A stretch of DNA of 64,000 nt from assembly GCA_002633025.1 (NCBI GenBank), contig NMRB01000286.1:89385-153384 (forward strand), given 5' to 3'. The position numbers and the translations under genes are program-made. This stretch comes from Notospermus geniculatus. Its lineage: Eukaryota; Nemertea; Pilidiophora; Heteronemertea; Lineidae. Positions 34,945 to 46,800 of this stretch are shown in pieces (position 1 is the stretch's first letter; the number at the start of each line of letters is the position of its first letter). The notes beneath the pieces were generated by a model. The model was given only the letters and a program-made list of their open reading frames with translations. It was not told where the DNA came from and searched no databases.

Positions 34945-35302
34945 TAGGGGCCTACCCGTTGCATCAGGGTAGTGCATCGTCTCCGATCGTGCCACATTTT
35001 GAGGTGAAACAACGCCTCTAACATTCCCGTGGCTATCGGCGATTCTGAGTTTGGCCGAGGTTGGAATGCACGGCACGGCTGGAATTGGTGTAACATGGTC
35101 TGCGGTAGGGAGAATTTAGAAAGCAATCGAAGAACACCGTAAAAAAAGTAAAATTGCTACCAGAACAAAGTTCTCTTCTCAAATTAAACCATCCGTTGCA
35201 TCAGGATATGGTATCCTCTTCTACCATGCCGAATTTCGAGGCAAAACAAAGCTTCTAAGTGTGACTTTATTGAGCCGACTTCCAGCTTTATTATATAGAT
35301 TT
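34945..35302. mobile_element. Insertion of ~360 bp present only in copy 2
   Basis: Copy 1 reads TATTATAATGTTATTTATGG near 19248, while copy 2 has about 360 extra bases between the same flanks, containing two imperfect CCGTTGCATCAGG repeats (34957 and 35191). No TIRs or ORF found. It is probably a retroposed or composite repeat; its class is not assigned. Confidence 0.6.
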
Positions 35303-36290
35303 ATGGAATTCTGAGTGAGACAATTTATGAAGAAAACCTGTACCAGTTGAGTGCTTTACGTTCTTTCTGCTGTACAACATGTACAAATGCATTGGATTTT
35401 GTTATGCATGCAGAAACCTCAAATAAAAAGCATTGACTACACCTAGGGCCGTATTCGAGTGTTTGCAGGGCAAAATACGAAAGCTTAAGACCTTAGATTA
35501 AGGAAGCTTCTAGAATACGGCTCCTGACGTAGGAGATACGTCTGAATGACACTGTCTTGAGAGGATGTCTGAATGACTCTTGTACTGAGAGGATGCCCAT
35601 CGTGAGGTAAATACTGGTTGGCTTTCCATCCGCTGCCGATTTGTAAGACGACGAAGGGAATGAGTGCCAAGAACCATCTCAAGGACATACCATGTAGTAC
35701 GGTAGCCCTGTGTCTGTGCCTGCAACAGGCGAGGTGGGTGTGACTTCTTTCAGCAGTCATTACCTGTGAATGAATTAATCATCTCAATAATGTATTTGAT
35801 CAATCAATAGGATTATGTGGGTGTTATGGTACTCAAAGGTCCATATCCTACAATGTATGAGGTAGAGCATATTTGACTTGTACAGTAAATGTTCATGAAA
35901 TCCAATTTGAGGAGATCAACTTGAAGCTAATTTTGAAATCACCCATAATTGACTGACACAAGGGGGGATTGGTAGCCTTTTGTCAAAATATTTATAAAGC
36001 GAACTCCCTAATGAATTTATGAATTGATTGGTGTCAAGCAAAGTGATCACTCGCGTCACAAGTATGCCATGGGATGAATAGGTCAATGGGTATATGGTTT
36101 CATGGTCAGTGAAAAAGGATTTGGCAGTCAGTCAGAACACGTTGAATGGCCTCCGTACATTCTCATCCCATACGGTAATAATGTCGGTGACCTCAGAAGA
36201 TGTGCTTCCAATGTTCTGTGCATTGTAACACCAAATTTCGAGGTCATGTATAATTCCTCCAAGCACCAAACGAGTGAGAGTATAGCCTAG

Positions 36291-36520
36291 TTCATACTTC
36301 GACGCACGACCATCGCCGGCGACCGACGTGCGATCTTGCGTTGGATGCCGATCCCATCGTACGATTTGGTCAGCGTCCGATCGCGAGGCTGTAATTACTT
36401 GAATCATTTCATAACCGGTCGCCGTCGCTTATGTACGCTGGGCTATGAATCAATTCCGCGAAGTCAGCATCCAGATTTCATTGTGTGTCGGACGCCGATG
36501 GCCCTGCGTCGAAGTATGAA
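36291..36520. mobile_element. Foldback element, copy 2 only
   Basis: Ends TTCATACTTCGACGCACGAC and CCTGCGTCGAAGTATGAA are inverted. The interior is CG-rich with GATCGC/GCGATC words. Copy 1 has no such sequence between GAGTATGGCC and AAGACCTTTA (about 20205-20215). Confidence 0.8.
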
Positions 36521-36537
36521 TTAAGCCCATGTAGGCC

Positions 36538-36691
36538 AAAAGGCAGTGACAGACTCACGCGTAAGCAACACGTCGGGAAAGCGTTCAACTAATCAGGGAG
36601 GCAGTAACACAGAGCGAAAGACCTACTAAAGAACCTGATTGGCGGAATGCCTGCACGACGTGTCGCGTACGCGCCAGTCTGTCATCAGCTT
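36538..36691. mobile_element. Second adjacent foldback element, copy 2 only
   Basis: AGGCAGTGACAGACTCACGC and its imperfect inverse GCGCCAGTCTGTCATCAGCT, with AACACGTCG/CGACGTGT within. It sits directly beside the previous element, so two independent insertions or one composite are both possible. Confidence 0.65.
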
Positions 36692-37819
36692 AAAGACCTT
36701 TATCTCAAGAACAATAAGAGTGGAACTTCCTCCACAGTCGCTTCGTGAGCTGGGCTCTGTAGAGTCCTTCAAGTCTTACTTACTTACCCCCACTGCTCCA
36801 CCCCCTCAACATTAGGTTTTCATTACGGATCTACTGAACACATGTATTAACTTGAAGAACACAGGCGCTCACCTTGGGCGCTGTCGTTTCCCTTTGGTGG
36901 TTTTTACATGTAATACAAGGATGTGTTTCACGGTAAAGCTTGCATTCTTTGATTTACTTTTGGAGTGCAAACAATTTTATAAAGAGTCATGAAGAGCATG
37001 AATGGTATTAAACAAGGCCTCTGGCTCAGGAGGAACGAACCTGTCGCTGACTTTTACCAAAAATTAATAAGCGCGAGCTCATGAATTTTTGCTTTTACAT
37101 GTATGTAATAATCAATGGGTGTGCGAACTCTCTGGCTATATAATTCTTTGAAATCATTTGACAACATCCCAAGAATTAACAACCCACCCAGCGGACATGC
37201 ATTTCATTGTGTTGTTATCATAACAAGTTATTGTGTTCAGAGGTATTGTTGGTTCCTGTTGTGGTGTAGGCCCATGTATGACAAGAATGTTATTTGTCTT
37301 TTGTGTGGATTCGTCCGTGGGTCAAGGAAGACTTCTCTTGCCGTTCGTGTATGAACTGCTCAGAAGGAATATTTGTAAGTGCTGAAGTTTGAGAGTAAGC
37401 TTATACTTAGGCCTACCCTTCGCTTCTCTAGACGTCAACCCCCCNCCCCCCCCACCTGATAGTGATGTACGTACCTCAGAATGGTGGTTTGCAGGTAGGC
37501 CTGTAGCAAATGTTTGTGGAGTGACCATACAATATTCTGGGTAGGAAGGATGGCAAAAGGGAAGATCTTCTGGAATATGTGAAGGCTGATGTTGATTGCA
37601 AAGGTTATTCGTCTGTCTACACAAGTTTCACACAAACTAGGTTTTGCCAATGAAATCAATATGTGTGTACATTTCTCTTTCAGGCGTTAGGTGAAATGGA
37701 CAACCTTTATCAATTCCTCCAATTCTGAAGGGAAGAGTCCAGACTCTTCTTAACCTGCTTCATTTCGATGAAGATAATATAGCCTGATTAAGTTCCTATC
37801 GATCCATCAAGGATTTAAG

Positions 37820-40800
37820 ATGCCGGGGAAGAGGGGACTCTTCAAACTGAAGAAGAGCTTATCTGCTCCAAATATTTCATCGGTAAGTAAAATGATGTAC
37901 TAGTATGTTGTATAGAATAGCGCAAGGCAGCATCACATACAAAATTGGAGAGCTTAATCTTTAAGCCTGCTGCACACACTGGAGCTATCTGCTGAGCAAA
38001 AAGTCATTCGAGACCGTTTGCTCAGCAGATAGCTTGCGTGTGTGTGGCGAGCTATCTGCTGAGCAAACGATCTCAAATGACTTTTTGCTCAGCAGATAGT
38101 TCCAGTGTGCGGCAGGCTTTATGAAAATTTCTTTCGCCTTCCAACATCAGATTTTCCCAAAGATTTCTGGTAACTCTGCAATGCCCACCATGCATGGTCA
38201 AATTTTTCATGACATTTTCTGTGCATGTTCAATAAATGCTTATGTGTGGGTCTACATGTATACACTTAAGCCCTATTTCTGAAAAATCGTTTGCAAATTT
38301 ATGGCAGGCAGAAGTAATAAAACAACGCCGAATCTTGTGACTGCGGTCGTGAACCATGAGAAATATTCCAGTGATAATCCAGTCCTTCTTTTGTAACTCA
38401 TGAGCCACATTTGCTATTTAAATTTATTCTATTCTTACATTTATTGGTCGTAAAATTGTCATTTGACTGGTCAGGTGTGTATAAGGTGTATTGTTCAGGT
38501 TGTAAGGTGAGATTTCTTGACATGATCATGTATGCACATTTCCAAGTTAGTTAAATGGATTGTCATTTGAGGAAGTGAATTGCTTCATATTTACCGGTAC
38601 CACTAGAACAAACCACAGTTTGACGGGTAGGCCTAGAATTTATCATGCCATTGGAAGTGTAGGGGAAAATGTCATGAAACATGAATGAGGTAAAAAAATT
38701 ATGCTTTGTGTGTGAGCCATGTAGTATTCACTATCAAATCAATGATGACAAGAACCAGAAATCTTGTATAGAATATAGCTCACGCTAAAAGGAATAAATG
38801 TGTCCTGGGTGTCAAATATATAAAGGGATCATCAGATCAGTGGTCTAAATACCATTGGTTGGGGCTTTTGGCTGCTTTGATGAATGGAATGGAATGTTAT
38901 CAACTCAAGGCAATGAAGCAGAACTGGCATCGAATATTGGTGACACATATAATGCGCACACCCAGGGATCTATCAAGGAGGCCATTGCGGAATATTCCGA
39001 GATGGCGGGTACTAAGTACCGCTGTGAGTGCTTCATAGTCCTAGGTGGGGGAGATGCTTTGCAAGAAATTCCACCAATGCCATCTCTTCAGGTATGTAGA
39101 TCAAAAATTCATGAAGCGAGCGATTTGCTTGTGAATTTGTCATTAGATCGAACAGTGCCTGATTGATATCATTCTTTGCGTCTGCTCGTGTGTTCATTCC
39201 TGTGTTTGGTCTCTTGTAGTGGGACATAATGTATCAGCGTTGGCCTAAAAATCTGGAATACTCTTTTCTTGACTGTAACTTTTATAATTTTTCAACCTTA
39301 CCATATTTTGTGTAGCTATCATTTCACACAGTTAATTAGGGCGTGTGGTTTGAAATTCAGGGAAGTAGATCAGTGTTCAAAAACAGCGCCGTTTCTAATA
39401 GAAATGCAAAAAAAAAAATGCAAAGCCTGACCAAGTATAAATGCGGCCAACGTTGCAGCAAAGTGTCACAGTACTACTTATCCCCGTTAAATGTCATCGA
39501 TGCAATAACACTGGGATAAGAACTTGTCATGTCATTAATTAGGCATGGGACAAAAGTACCAGCACAGAAACATTGGTTTCCAGTTTTCTTTGAAACATAT
39601 CAAAGAAACCTCTTCTTGCCATTTCTTACAATTTCTCTCAAGTTTGTATATGTTCTATTCGATACTTGTAAAAGAAAATGGCAAATTAGAAGCTTTGTAT
39701 CAGTGACAGTCTGACTGCTGTGACATGTCCTAATGGATGCTCCTTTCATAGACAACATCCATGACAATGTAATCATTCAGTCACCTGAGAATGTGTGACT
39801 TGCATTCTCTCTGAAATCATCTCTCATCTTGATATTTGAACCCTGACGTTGTCTTTTCTAGTACGACTTCTGTGTGAAATGTGATCTTGATTTGGGGTAT
39901 CAAGCGACACCAGCTTTGCATTTCAATTACAGAAATGAAAGGCTTTCAGGGTATCAATGTTGATTTCCATTTTCAACATGCATATTCTATGAAGGTATTG
40001 TTAATGGACAGCTATTCTTTTTAACCCTATTTCCAATGTTCCTGAAGATATTTAAAATAATGAGAATGACCTGAAACCCACCACAGTGATATTCACTGGA
40101 AAGCTCTGAGTGAACACTTTCTGGTGAATACCCTGGCATTCACAGGTTTTTCTGTAAGATTTCAAGATTTGGTAATACCCCCATCACACTGAGCTAGTTC
40201 TCAGTACCGGTAGTCGTTCTTGAAAATTTTGCCGAACAGGCTCAAACTGTGTGCGAACGGAGTGGACGTAGTGGCAACTTTTTACAGTCTTTTTACGAAC
40301 TTCATGGACGGGAAGCGTGCTCCAGAACATCGAGGCATTATTTTGCCAAGGGTTACACGTTCTAGCCCGTTTTACGATTTTTTTAGGACGGGGCAGGACG
40401 TTTTGAGAACTACTTCAGCGTGACAGGCCCTTAAGTTTTAGTAGCATATGAAATTGACACTGGCAGTGAAAGTGTTAATCAAAGCTTGTTTTCTTTTCTG
40501 TCGTAGGAGTGGACCAAATATGATGAGAAGTTACTACACGAGGTCGAACAGGCTCATAAAGAGAAGGTTGAATCCCTCGTCAATAAGAAGGGACTCAACC
40601 CAACAAAACTCAATCCTCAGGGAAGATCTTCGTAAGTTTGAGACATTTCACAATTTCACATGAAGGAAAATCTCTGTGAGCTATCTCAATCGGGAACTGC
40701 ATGTAAAGTCTTGTGTACTACCTCACTGTTTAATGTCAGCGACACGGCTCGCAGACACGATTTACAATTTCGCAGACTTGTCGTACATGTACCGGTATGT

Positions 40801-43800
40801 GTGCTGCCCGCTTTCTGAATCAATACATTGTACACTTTGTCATTGACATAGTAGGCCTACTTCCACAAATCAAACGCCCCTTGCCTTACTGATGGCTTTC
40901 ACTGCCAGCACAACTCAAAATGCATAACGTGAAGCATTTTGAAACTTTCTCGGTCAATATTCTTGTTTTTGCTTCTCTCTTCCCATTCATCTACTTGAAT
41001 CACAACATGACATACGTATAATGTAGCAATCAAGTCAGATTCACTCGCACAGTTTCGAGTGCTTTTCAGTTCAAAAATCATTAGTTTGGCTGCGTGCCTT
41101 TATCTCACATTTATGGTGTGATATAATTAACCCTTTCACTGCCACAGTGAGAATTTCACGAAAAATTGAAAATGTACATAATGTGGAACCTGCAGAACTA
41201 CGCTACGACGTGGCGCTGTCAGTGTATGACCCGGAAGTCCTATTTTCTAACCGTATTTCCATTGACTTCTTGCCCCAAAATGAACCACTCTGTTTAGTTC
41301 GATTTTGATTAAATTACACGGCCCTGTTTCAAGTTCAAAGTTCTCGATATATAACTACTTTGTTTCGTCAGAAATGCCACAGGATGCCAATATTGACAAC
41401 ATCTTTTGTGGAAATTTCCACGGAAAATTGTGTAGAAAAATGTACACATGCTTTGACGACGTGACGTCAACAGCAAAAAAAGTGACTTCAGTACGTCATT
41501 CGGGTCTTATACTTGCTGCGTCATCTGCAGTCGTGCGGGTTCCCCATTCTGAAAAGCTATGGAAGTCGTAGCTTTCCATGAGAGCTTTCCAATGAATACC
41601 TATTTGATAAAGATATCGGCATGAAATAATAGCAGATTTCTTAGGTGAAAGACATAGCTTCCTACCGGATTCGAACCCACAGACCCTCACAAAAGGCATC
41701 GTGCATCACCTATTTGATAAGGTGCTTTTCTGTCTGTGTACAGAGACCGGCTATATTTGCTGGAGTACCTTGATAGTGAAGGGGTTAAGTGTGGAGTGGT
41801 TCAGATGCGCAAATATCACACAGTTTGCTCATCGATTATTCATTCACCTGAGGAGAATCCACACAGAATATTAATGAAACATTTCTTAGTTCATTAGTTA
41901 TGCAAACAGCGTGATAATTACAAGTTCATGCACTGTTTCCTTCATGCCCTGATTTGAGGTGCCATGTGCCGCATGAGGTGTCATGTAGTGTCAATCCTTG
42001 CTCGGATCCATTCTTCAAGTGATGGAGAGGGGGATCTTTCTTTGACTGGGAGGTTTTCCCTGGCACTCCAGTTCCTCCTACTGAGATGGAGTTTCGAATT
42101 TCTGCTCCTGGTGCTTCAATTTCAAGAAGGTGAAAAAAATATTATCCGCAGAATCTCGAAAAAAAGACACAATTAAGATTCTTTTCAAAAGTATTTTAAG
42201 TTATCTGTGGATTCGTTTCAAATCGTGAGTGAGAGTTTGTTCCCAAGGGTAGAATGTCAGAACATCTCATTGACCAGTGCATATGTTCTTGAACTTTTGT
42301 CAATCATACTTATTGGGGCCACAAAAACAGTATAATTGTGTCAAGACGGTGATAATATTGTATGATTATACACAGCACAAGTGGCTGTCTCCCACATATA
42401 TGTTGGGGCGTTGTGCTAGAAAAAAACTGTAAAATAAATACTTGCTTATATCAACATCAGGCAATTTCATCAACCTATATATTTCCCTTCAGTGGCAGCT
42501 CTTATCACCAACGCTTTATCTAAGGAACAAAAACCACAAAAGTGGCACAATGTAACTGTATCAGGAATTTCATATCATGAGTGGGTCAATTATAGATGTG
42601 CTACTTCTGTATTTTAGAAAATGAAATAAGACGGAGGGACTGAGTTAGAAGTGTTACAAAATGATGATGTTCGCCTGTTTACAGCACCACTGTTTAACCC
42701 CTTCCTTCAACTATTTCAAGTCATTTCATCCTTCAAATGGAAACATCATTGAGATGAAAAACTGCTGATACACTATTGTGCCGGTATAAATTGGTCGCAT
42801 GGATCAAGGGTGCATGGGTCAGAATCTAGTCCATGTAGATTAAATTCCAAGTGAAATCAACAGATACTAGGTGCTCCTTCACTAGAAATGTCTGGTCTGG
42901 GAATGATTCATCTCATGAAAAAATAATTATTTGTCTTGTAGATTTCACGAGGCAGCTTCGCGTGGACAGAAAGGCATCCTTGAAATATTCATAAAACATG
43001 GAGCAGATGTGCAAGCCGCTGATTCACAAGGTAATACGGATCGATTTTATGGTTTCCTGGTTCCCATGGGGTTCAAAAATGAGTGTATGATTTTCAAGGG
43101 TCAGGTTGGCAGAGTGATTTGATCAGCTTGGGGTCTATAGACAAATCCTAAATTGACGTAAACGAGAAAGATCTGCGCACGTCCGCCGAAATCGCAAACA
43201 CAACCTCGGTCTGAAACTGATTGATGTGACGCAGAGAACCCCACGACAGTGACTTCGATGACGTTGCGTCAGAGTTGACCATTGCTGAATCATGGATTGC
43301 GTCACGTCAGCTGGTTTCAGATCGAGGTTGTGTTGCGATTGATTAGTGAGAACTCAGGCAAATGTTCTGACATCTCCTTGTTAAACCTGCCTCCTTATCT
43401 TTCAGGGCGGACAGCACTGCACTTGGCAGCACGCCACGGGAGGACAGAGGTGCTACTAAAATTAATCAAAGTTGGAATCTCCGTGTGTGCTGTTGACCTG
43501 TGCCAGATGATGCCGATTCACCACGCCTGTCTCGGTGGACATCTTCCTTGTGTTAACACTCTCATATCAAAGGAGTCGCCACTCAATCCTGTCGATAAGG
43601 TTGGTACCATAAAGGGGCTCTTTTTTCACTGAGCATGGGTTAATAATGCAGTATCCACCCCACCCCTACCTCCCTAGCAACTCTACCTGTTCCATGCACA
43701 TTCCCACACATCCCTGATAGCAGTGTAGAGAAACCCCTCAGGACAAATTACACACCAAATTGCTCGTTTCTTGATGGATGTCGGCATAATGATGATTAAT

Positions 43801-46800
43801 TGAATCAAATAGCCATGTTTAACAAATTCTCTGTTAACCCTTCTAAGGCATCTAAATGAGTACTGTAATTACCGTGCGTAAGGATCAGCTTCAAGTTGCG
43901 TTCACCTCTAATGTTGTGAAGGGCTTTGAGACTGTACTCGAGTGGAAGGCGCAATATGAAAAGTATTATCTTTATCTCCCTAAAGCTGCATTTAGCTGAC
44001 ACGCGGAATGCGGTATAGGGCCGCGGAATCCCCGGCGGAAGCGATTTGTTGTATGCGAAATGCATTGAACTTTCCGCTTACCGCGTTCCGCAATCCGCAT
44101 ACCGCGTGCAGCTAAATCCAGCTTAATACTTTGAATATTTCCAGGATAAACGTACTCCGTTGTTTTTCGCTGCCGAGATGGGCGAAGATGCAGTGTGTCG
44201 GGAGCTCATCGACCAGGGTGTCGACATCAACGCCCAGGATTTTGGCAACAGAACGTCGTTGATGATCGCAGCTCAACATGGCCAAACTGATGTAGTTGAT
44301 CTACTTGTCAAGAGAGGGGCAAACGTCAAACTGATAGATGATGAAGGTAGGTGGAGTGGTTCCCAGTTCGGGGATGTGGAAAATCACTGCCATCTCTTCC
44401 ATCGAGATTACGTATCGAGCCATTTTCCCCTGAAAGTCTGAAGATGGTTTGGACGACACTGAACCGCACTTCGCATTAGTTTCACACCAGCTGATCATGA
44501 TTCTATTCACCTCTGTTGTATCAACATCAAACATGTATTTCAGGTCATACAGCTGCCTGGTATGCTCTTGAAATGGGACATGATGACGTCAAAAAGATTA
44601 TAGATCAGGCTCCTACGGTGGCTGCATGGGATGTTTGTAAGTACAGTCAGACCTCGTTAGTCCGAACCTGTTTGTTCCTGGGTTCCAAGTTCGGATTAGC
44701 GAAGTTTCCGGATTACCGAATTCGACATTGACCGGAGTGAAATTAGGTCACCATGACGACGGATGATCGACTCGGCGATCGCCAAGCTGATGGAAGGCCT
44801 AACCAAACTTACCGGTATAGCCAGATTAGAAATAAAGTTAACAAACAAAAGAAATAATAAAAATATTTTATTGTTACAACCGATTAGTATCATAAATAAT
44901 GCGCAGTTATGATAAAAATACACAACGGGACCCCGACACGAGACGAAATCTTTTGGGACAGTGCCAACGGCAAATGGCAAAGTAGTCAGGCAGTTCACAT
45001 CACAGCATCATGCGTGAATTTTCAGACAGATGGCGCTCAATCGGCCTCATGATGTACCGACACCGTCGATCTAGGCCTACTTCTTGAAGAAATCCTCCAG
45101 CGTGTGCTGCACCAGGCACTGTCTGCGGAATGAATTAAGCGTTTGTTGTACAGCCAAAGTTGCATGAAGATGTTCGGATACATTGGGAAGGTTCGGATGC
45201 TGTTCTAGAAACGAAGTCTTTAATTGTTGCTGTGGTACCTCATGATCGCGAACTGATCAGCATCGGCCATGCCGGCAGGTCACGTGTCAACAATGTCTGC
45301 TTGAGTTTGTTAGGCCTACGGCAGACTGTGACAAAGGATGAACAGCACACTAATTAATCAGGTGTTAGCAGTTCTTAACCATCAAAAAAAAATGTAATTA
45401 GACCTACTTGTATCAACAAGCTGGCTAATTTTCTCGGGGCCGTTCGCGATTACCGGCAATTCGCACTTAGTTTGGCAGGTTGACCCACGCCGACGGACGG
45501 CGAGGCTTGGGTAGTTCGGTTGGTCGGTTGAAAAGGCCTAACTTAGTCCGGATTATACGGAGAATTTTAAAGGGAATTTGCACTTTTGTTCCGCAATAAC
45601 ACTGTCCGGATCCGGATAGCGGGGTTTCCGGATAAGAGGGGGAAAATGCATGGAGGAAATTTGTCCCCAACGTACCGATGTTCGGATGGCGAGGTTTCCG
45701 GATTAACGCAGTTCGGATTAACAAAGTCTGACTGTATTAAAAATGATCCAAGGAACGGCAAATTAATGTACAGCAGGAGGGAAAAATGTGCCATTGTTAA
45801 GGAGTGGTGCCATTTCTCACATGAGGAATGGGTCCGACCCAGGATCAAACCAGATCTTCGGAGGTGACAGCCCCTGATGTTTCCACTGCACCACTGACAG
45901 GCCAATCAGGATTGATATCTCATAATGGTCTTGTGGGTTTGTTTCCAGGTGCACCTGAGGAGCCTGAGAAACAAGAGGTAAAGCAGGAAGTAGCTGAACT
46001 AAAAGAGGATGTAAATATGACTTTTCCTGATGGTGCTGATCGGGTAAGCAAGAGAACACTTTTAAAATGAATTCCTGTTCCCATCATGGCCAAGGTCATT
46101 TCATTAGACGGAGGTCATATCATCAAGGTCATATCGTCCATTTTCATCATGGCCAAGGTCATCACATCAAGGCCAAGGTCATCTCATCAAAGCCAAGGTC
46201 ATTTCCTTGAGGCCAAGGTCATTTCATCAAGGCCAAGTTCATCTCATCAAGGCCAAGGTCACCTCATCAACGTCAAGGTCATCTCATCAAGACTAAGTCA
46301 TTTCATACGGCCAAGTTAATTTGATATTTCAAATCTGCATTTGCTTTGCTAGAAAACAGTAGCCTCTTTGTCAATTAACATTTCTCCAAATGCTGTGTTC
46401 TAATGCTATAGTAGCCTAAGCCACCACCATGTTTATCATTTAGTTCCCTGCATCTCAAAGATGCATAACTTATTTTCAAATGACAAAATGTGAAATTGAC
46501 AAAGAAGAATTTCACCTTTACCAATTGCTTTCTTCTTCATTACCCATTCTGCTAATTTTCTCTTCAATATTATCGCATAGCTGTTGTCTTTGCTAATTGG
46601 TGTGAAATAATTTGAATATTCAGATCATATGGGTTTAATATGTAAATGATGTTGGTGAGTATTCATTTAGATCATTTGATTGGCCAGGTATTGTTTGCCT
46701 GTGTATCATGCTGAGAGTGCATTCCTCAAGAATCCATGGACTATGATGCACTTAAAGGGGCCGTACCCCTGAACTCGGTGTTTGATCTTTTCCACCAGGT

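Larger units (their letters stand above)
22742..38898. repeat. Duplicated block, copy 2 (~16 kb)
   Basis: Counterpart of 5560-22615. It contains an incomplete TAF1C and the functional first exon of the RAI14-like gene, and passes without a break into the rest of that gene. It carries contig joins at 24660, 28328, 32706, 33019, 33546 and 37445, so its internal order is less secure than its ends. Confidence 0.9.

Noticed and set aside
38855-39166. 103-codon open frame including GNEAELASNIGDTYNAH
   Set aside because: It has a usable donor (CTTCAG|gtatgt) near 39092, but exon 1 (37820-37882) joins exon 2 (40507) directly in phase and in agreement with family homology, so this is not needed. No domain recognised.
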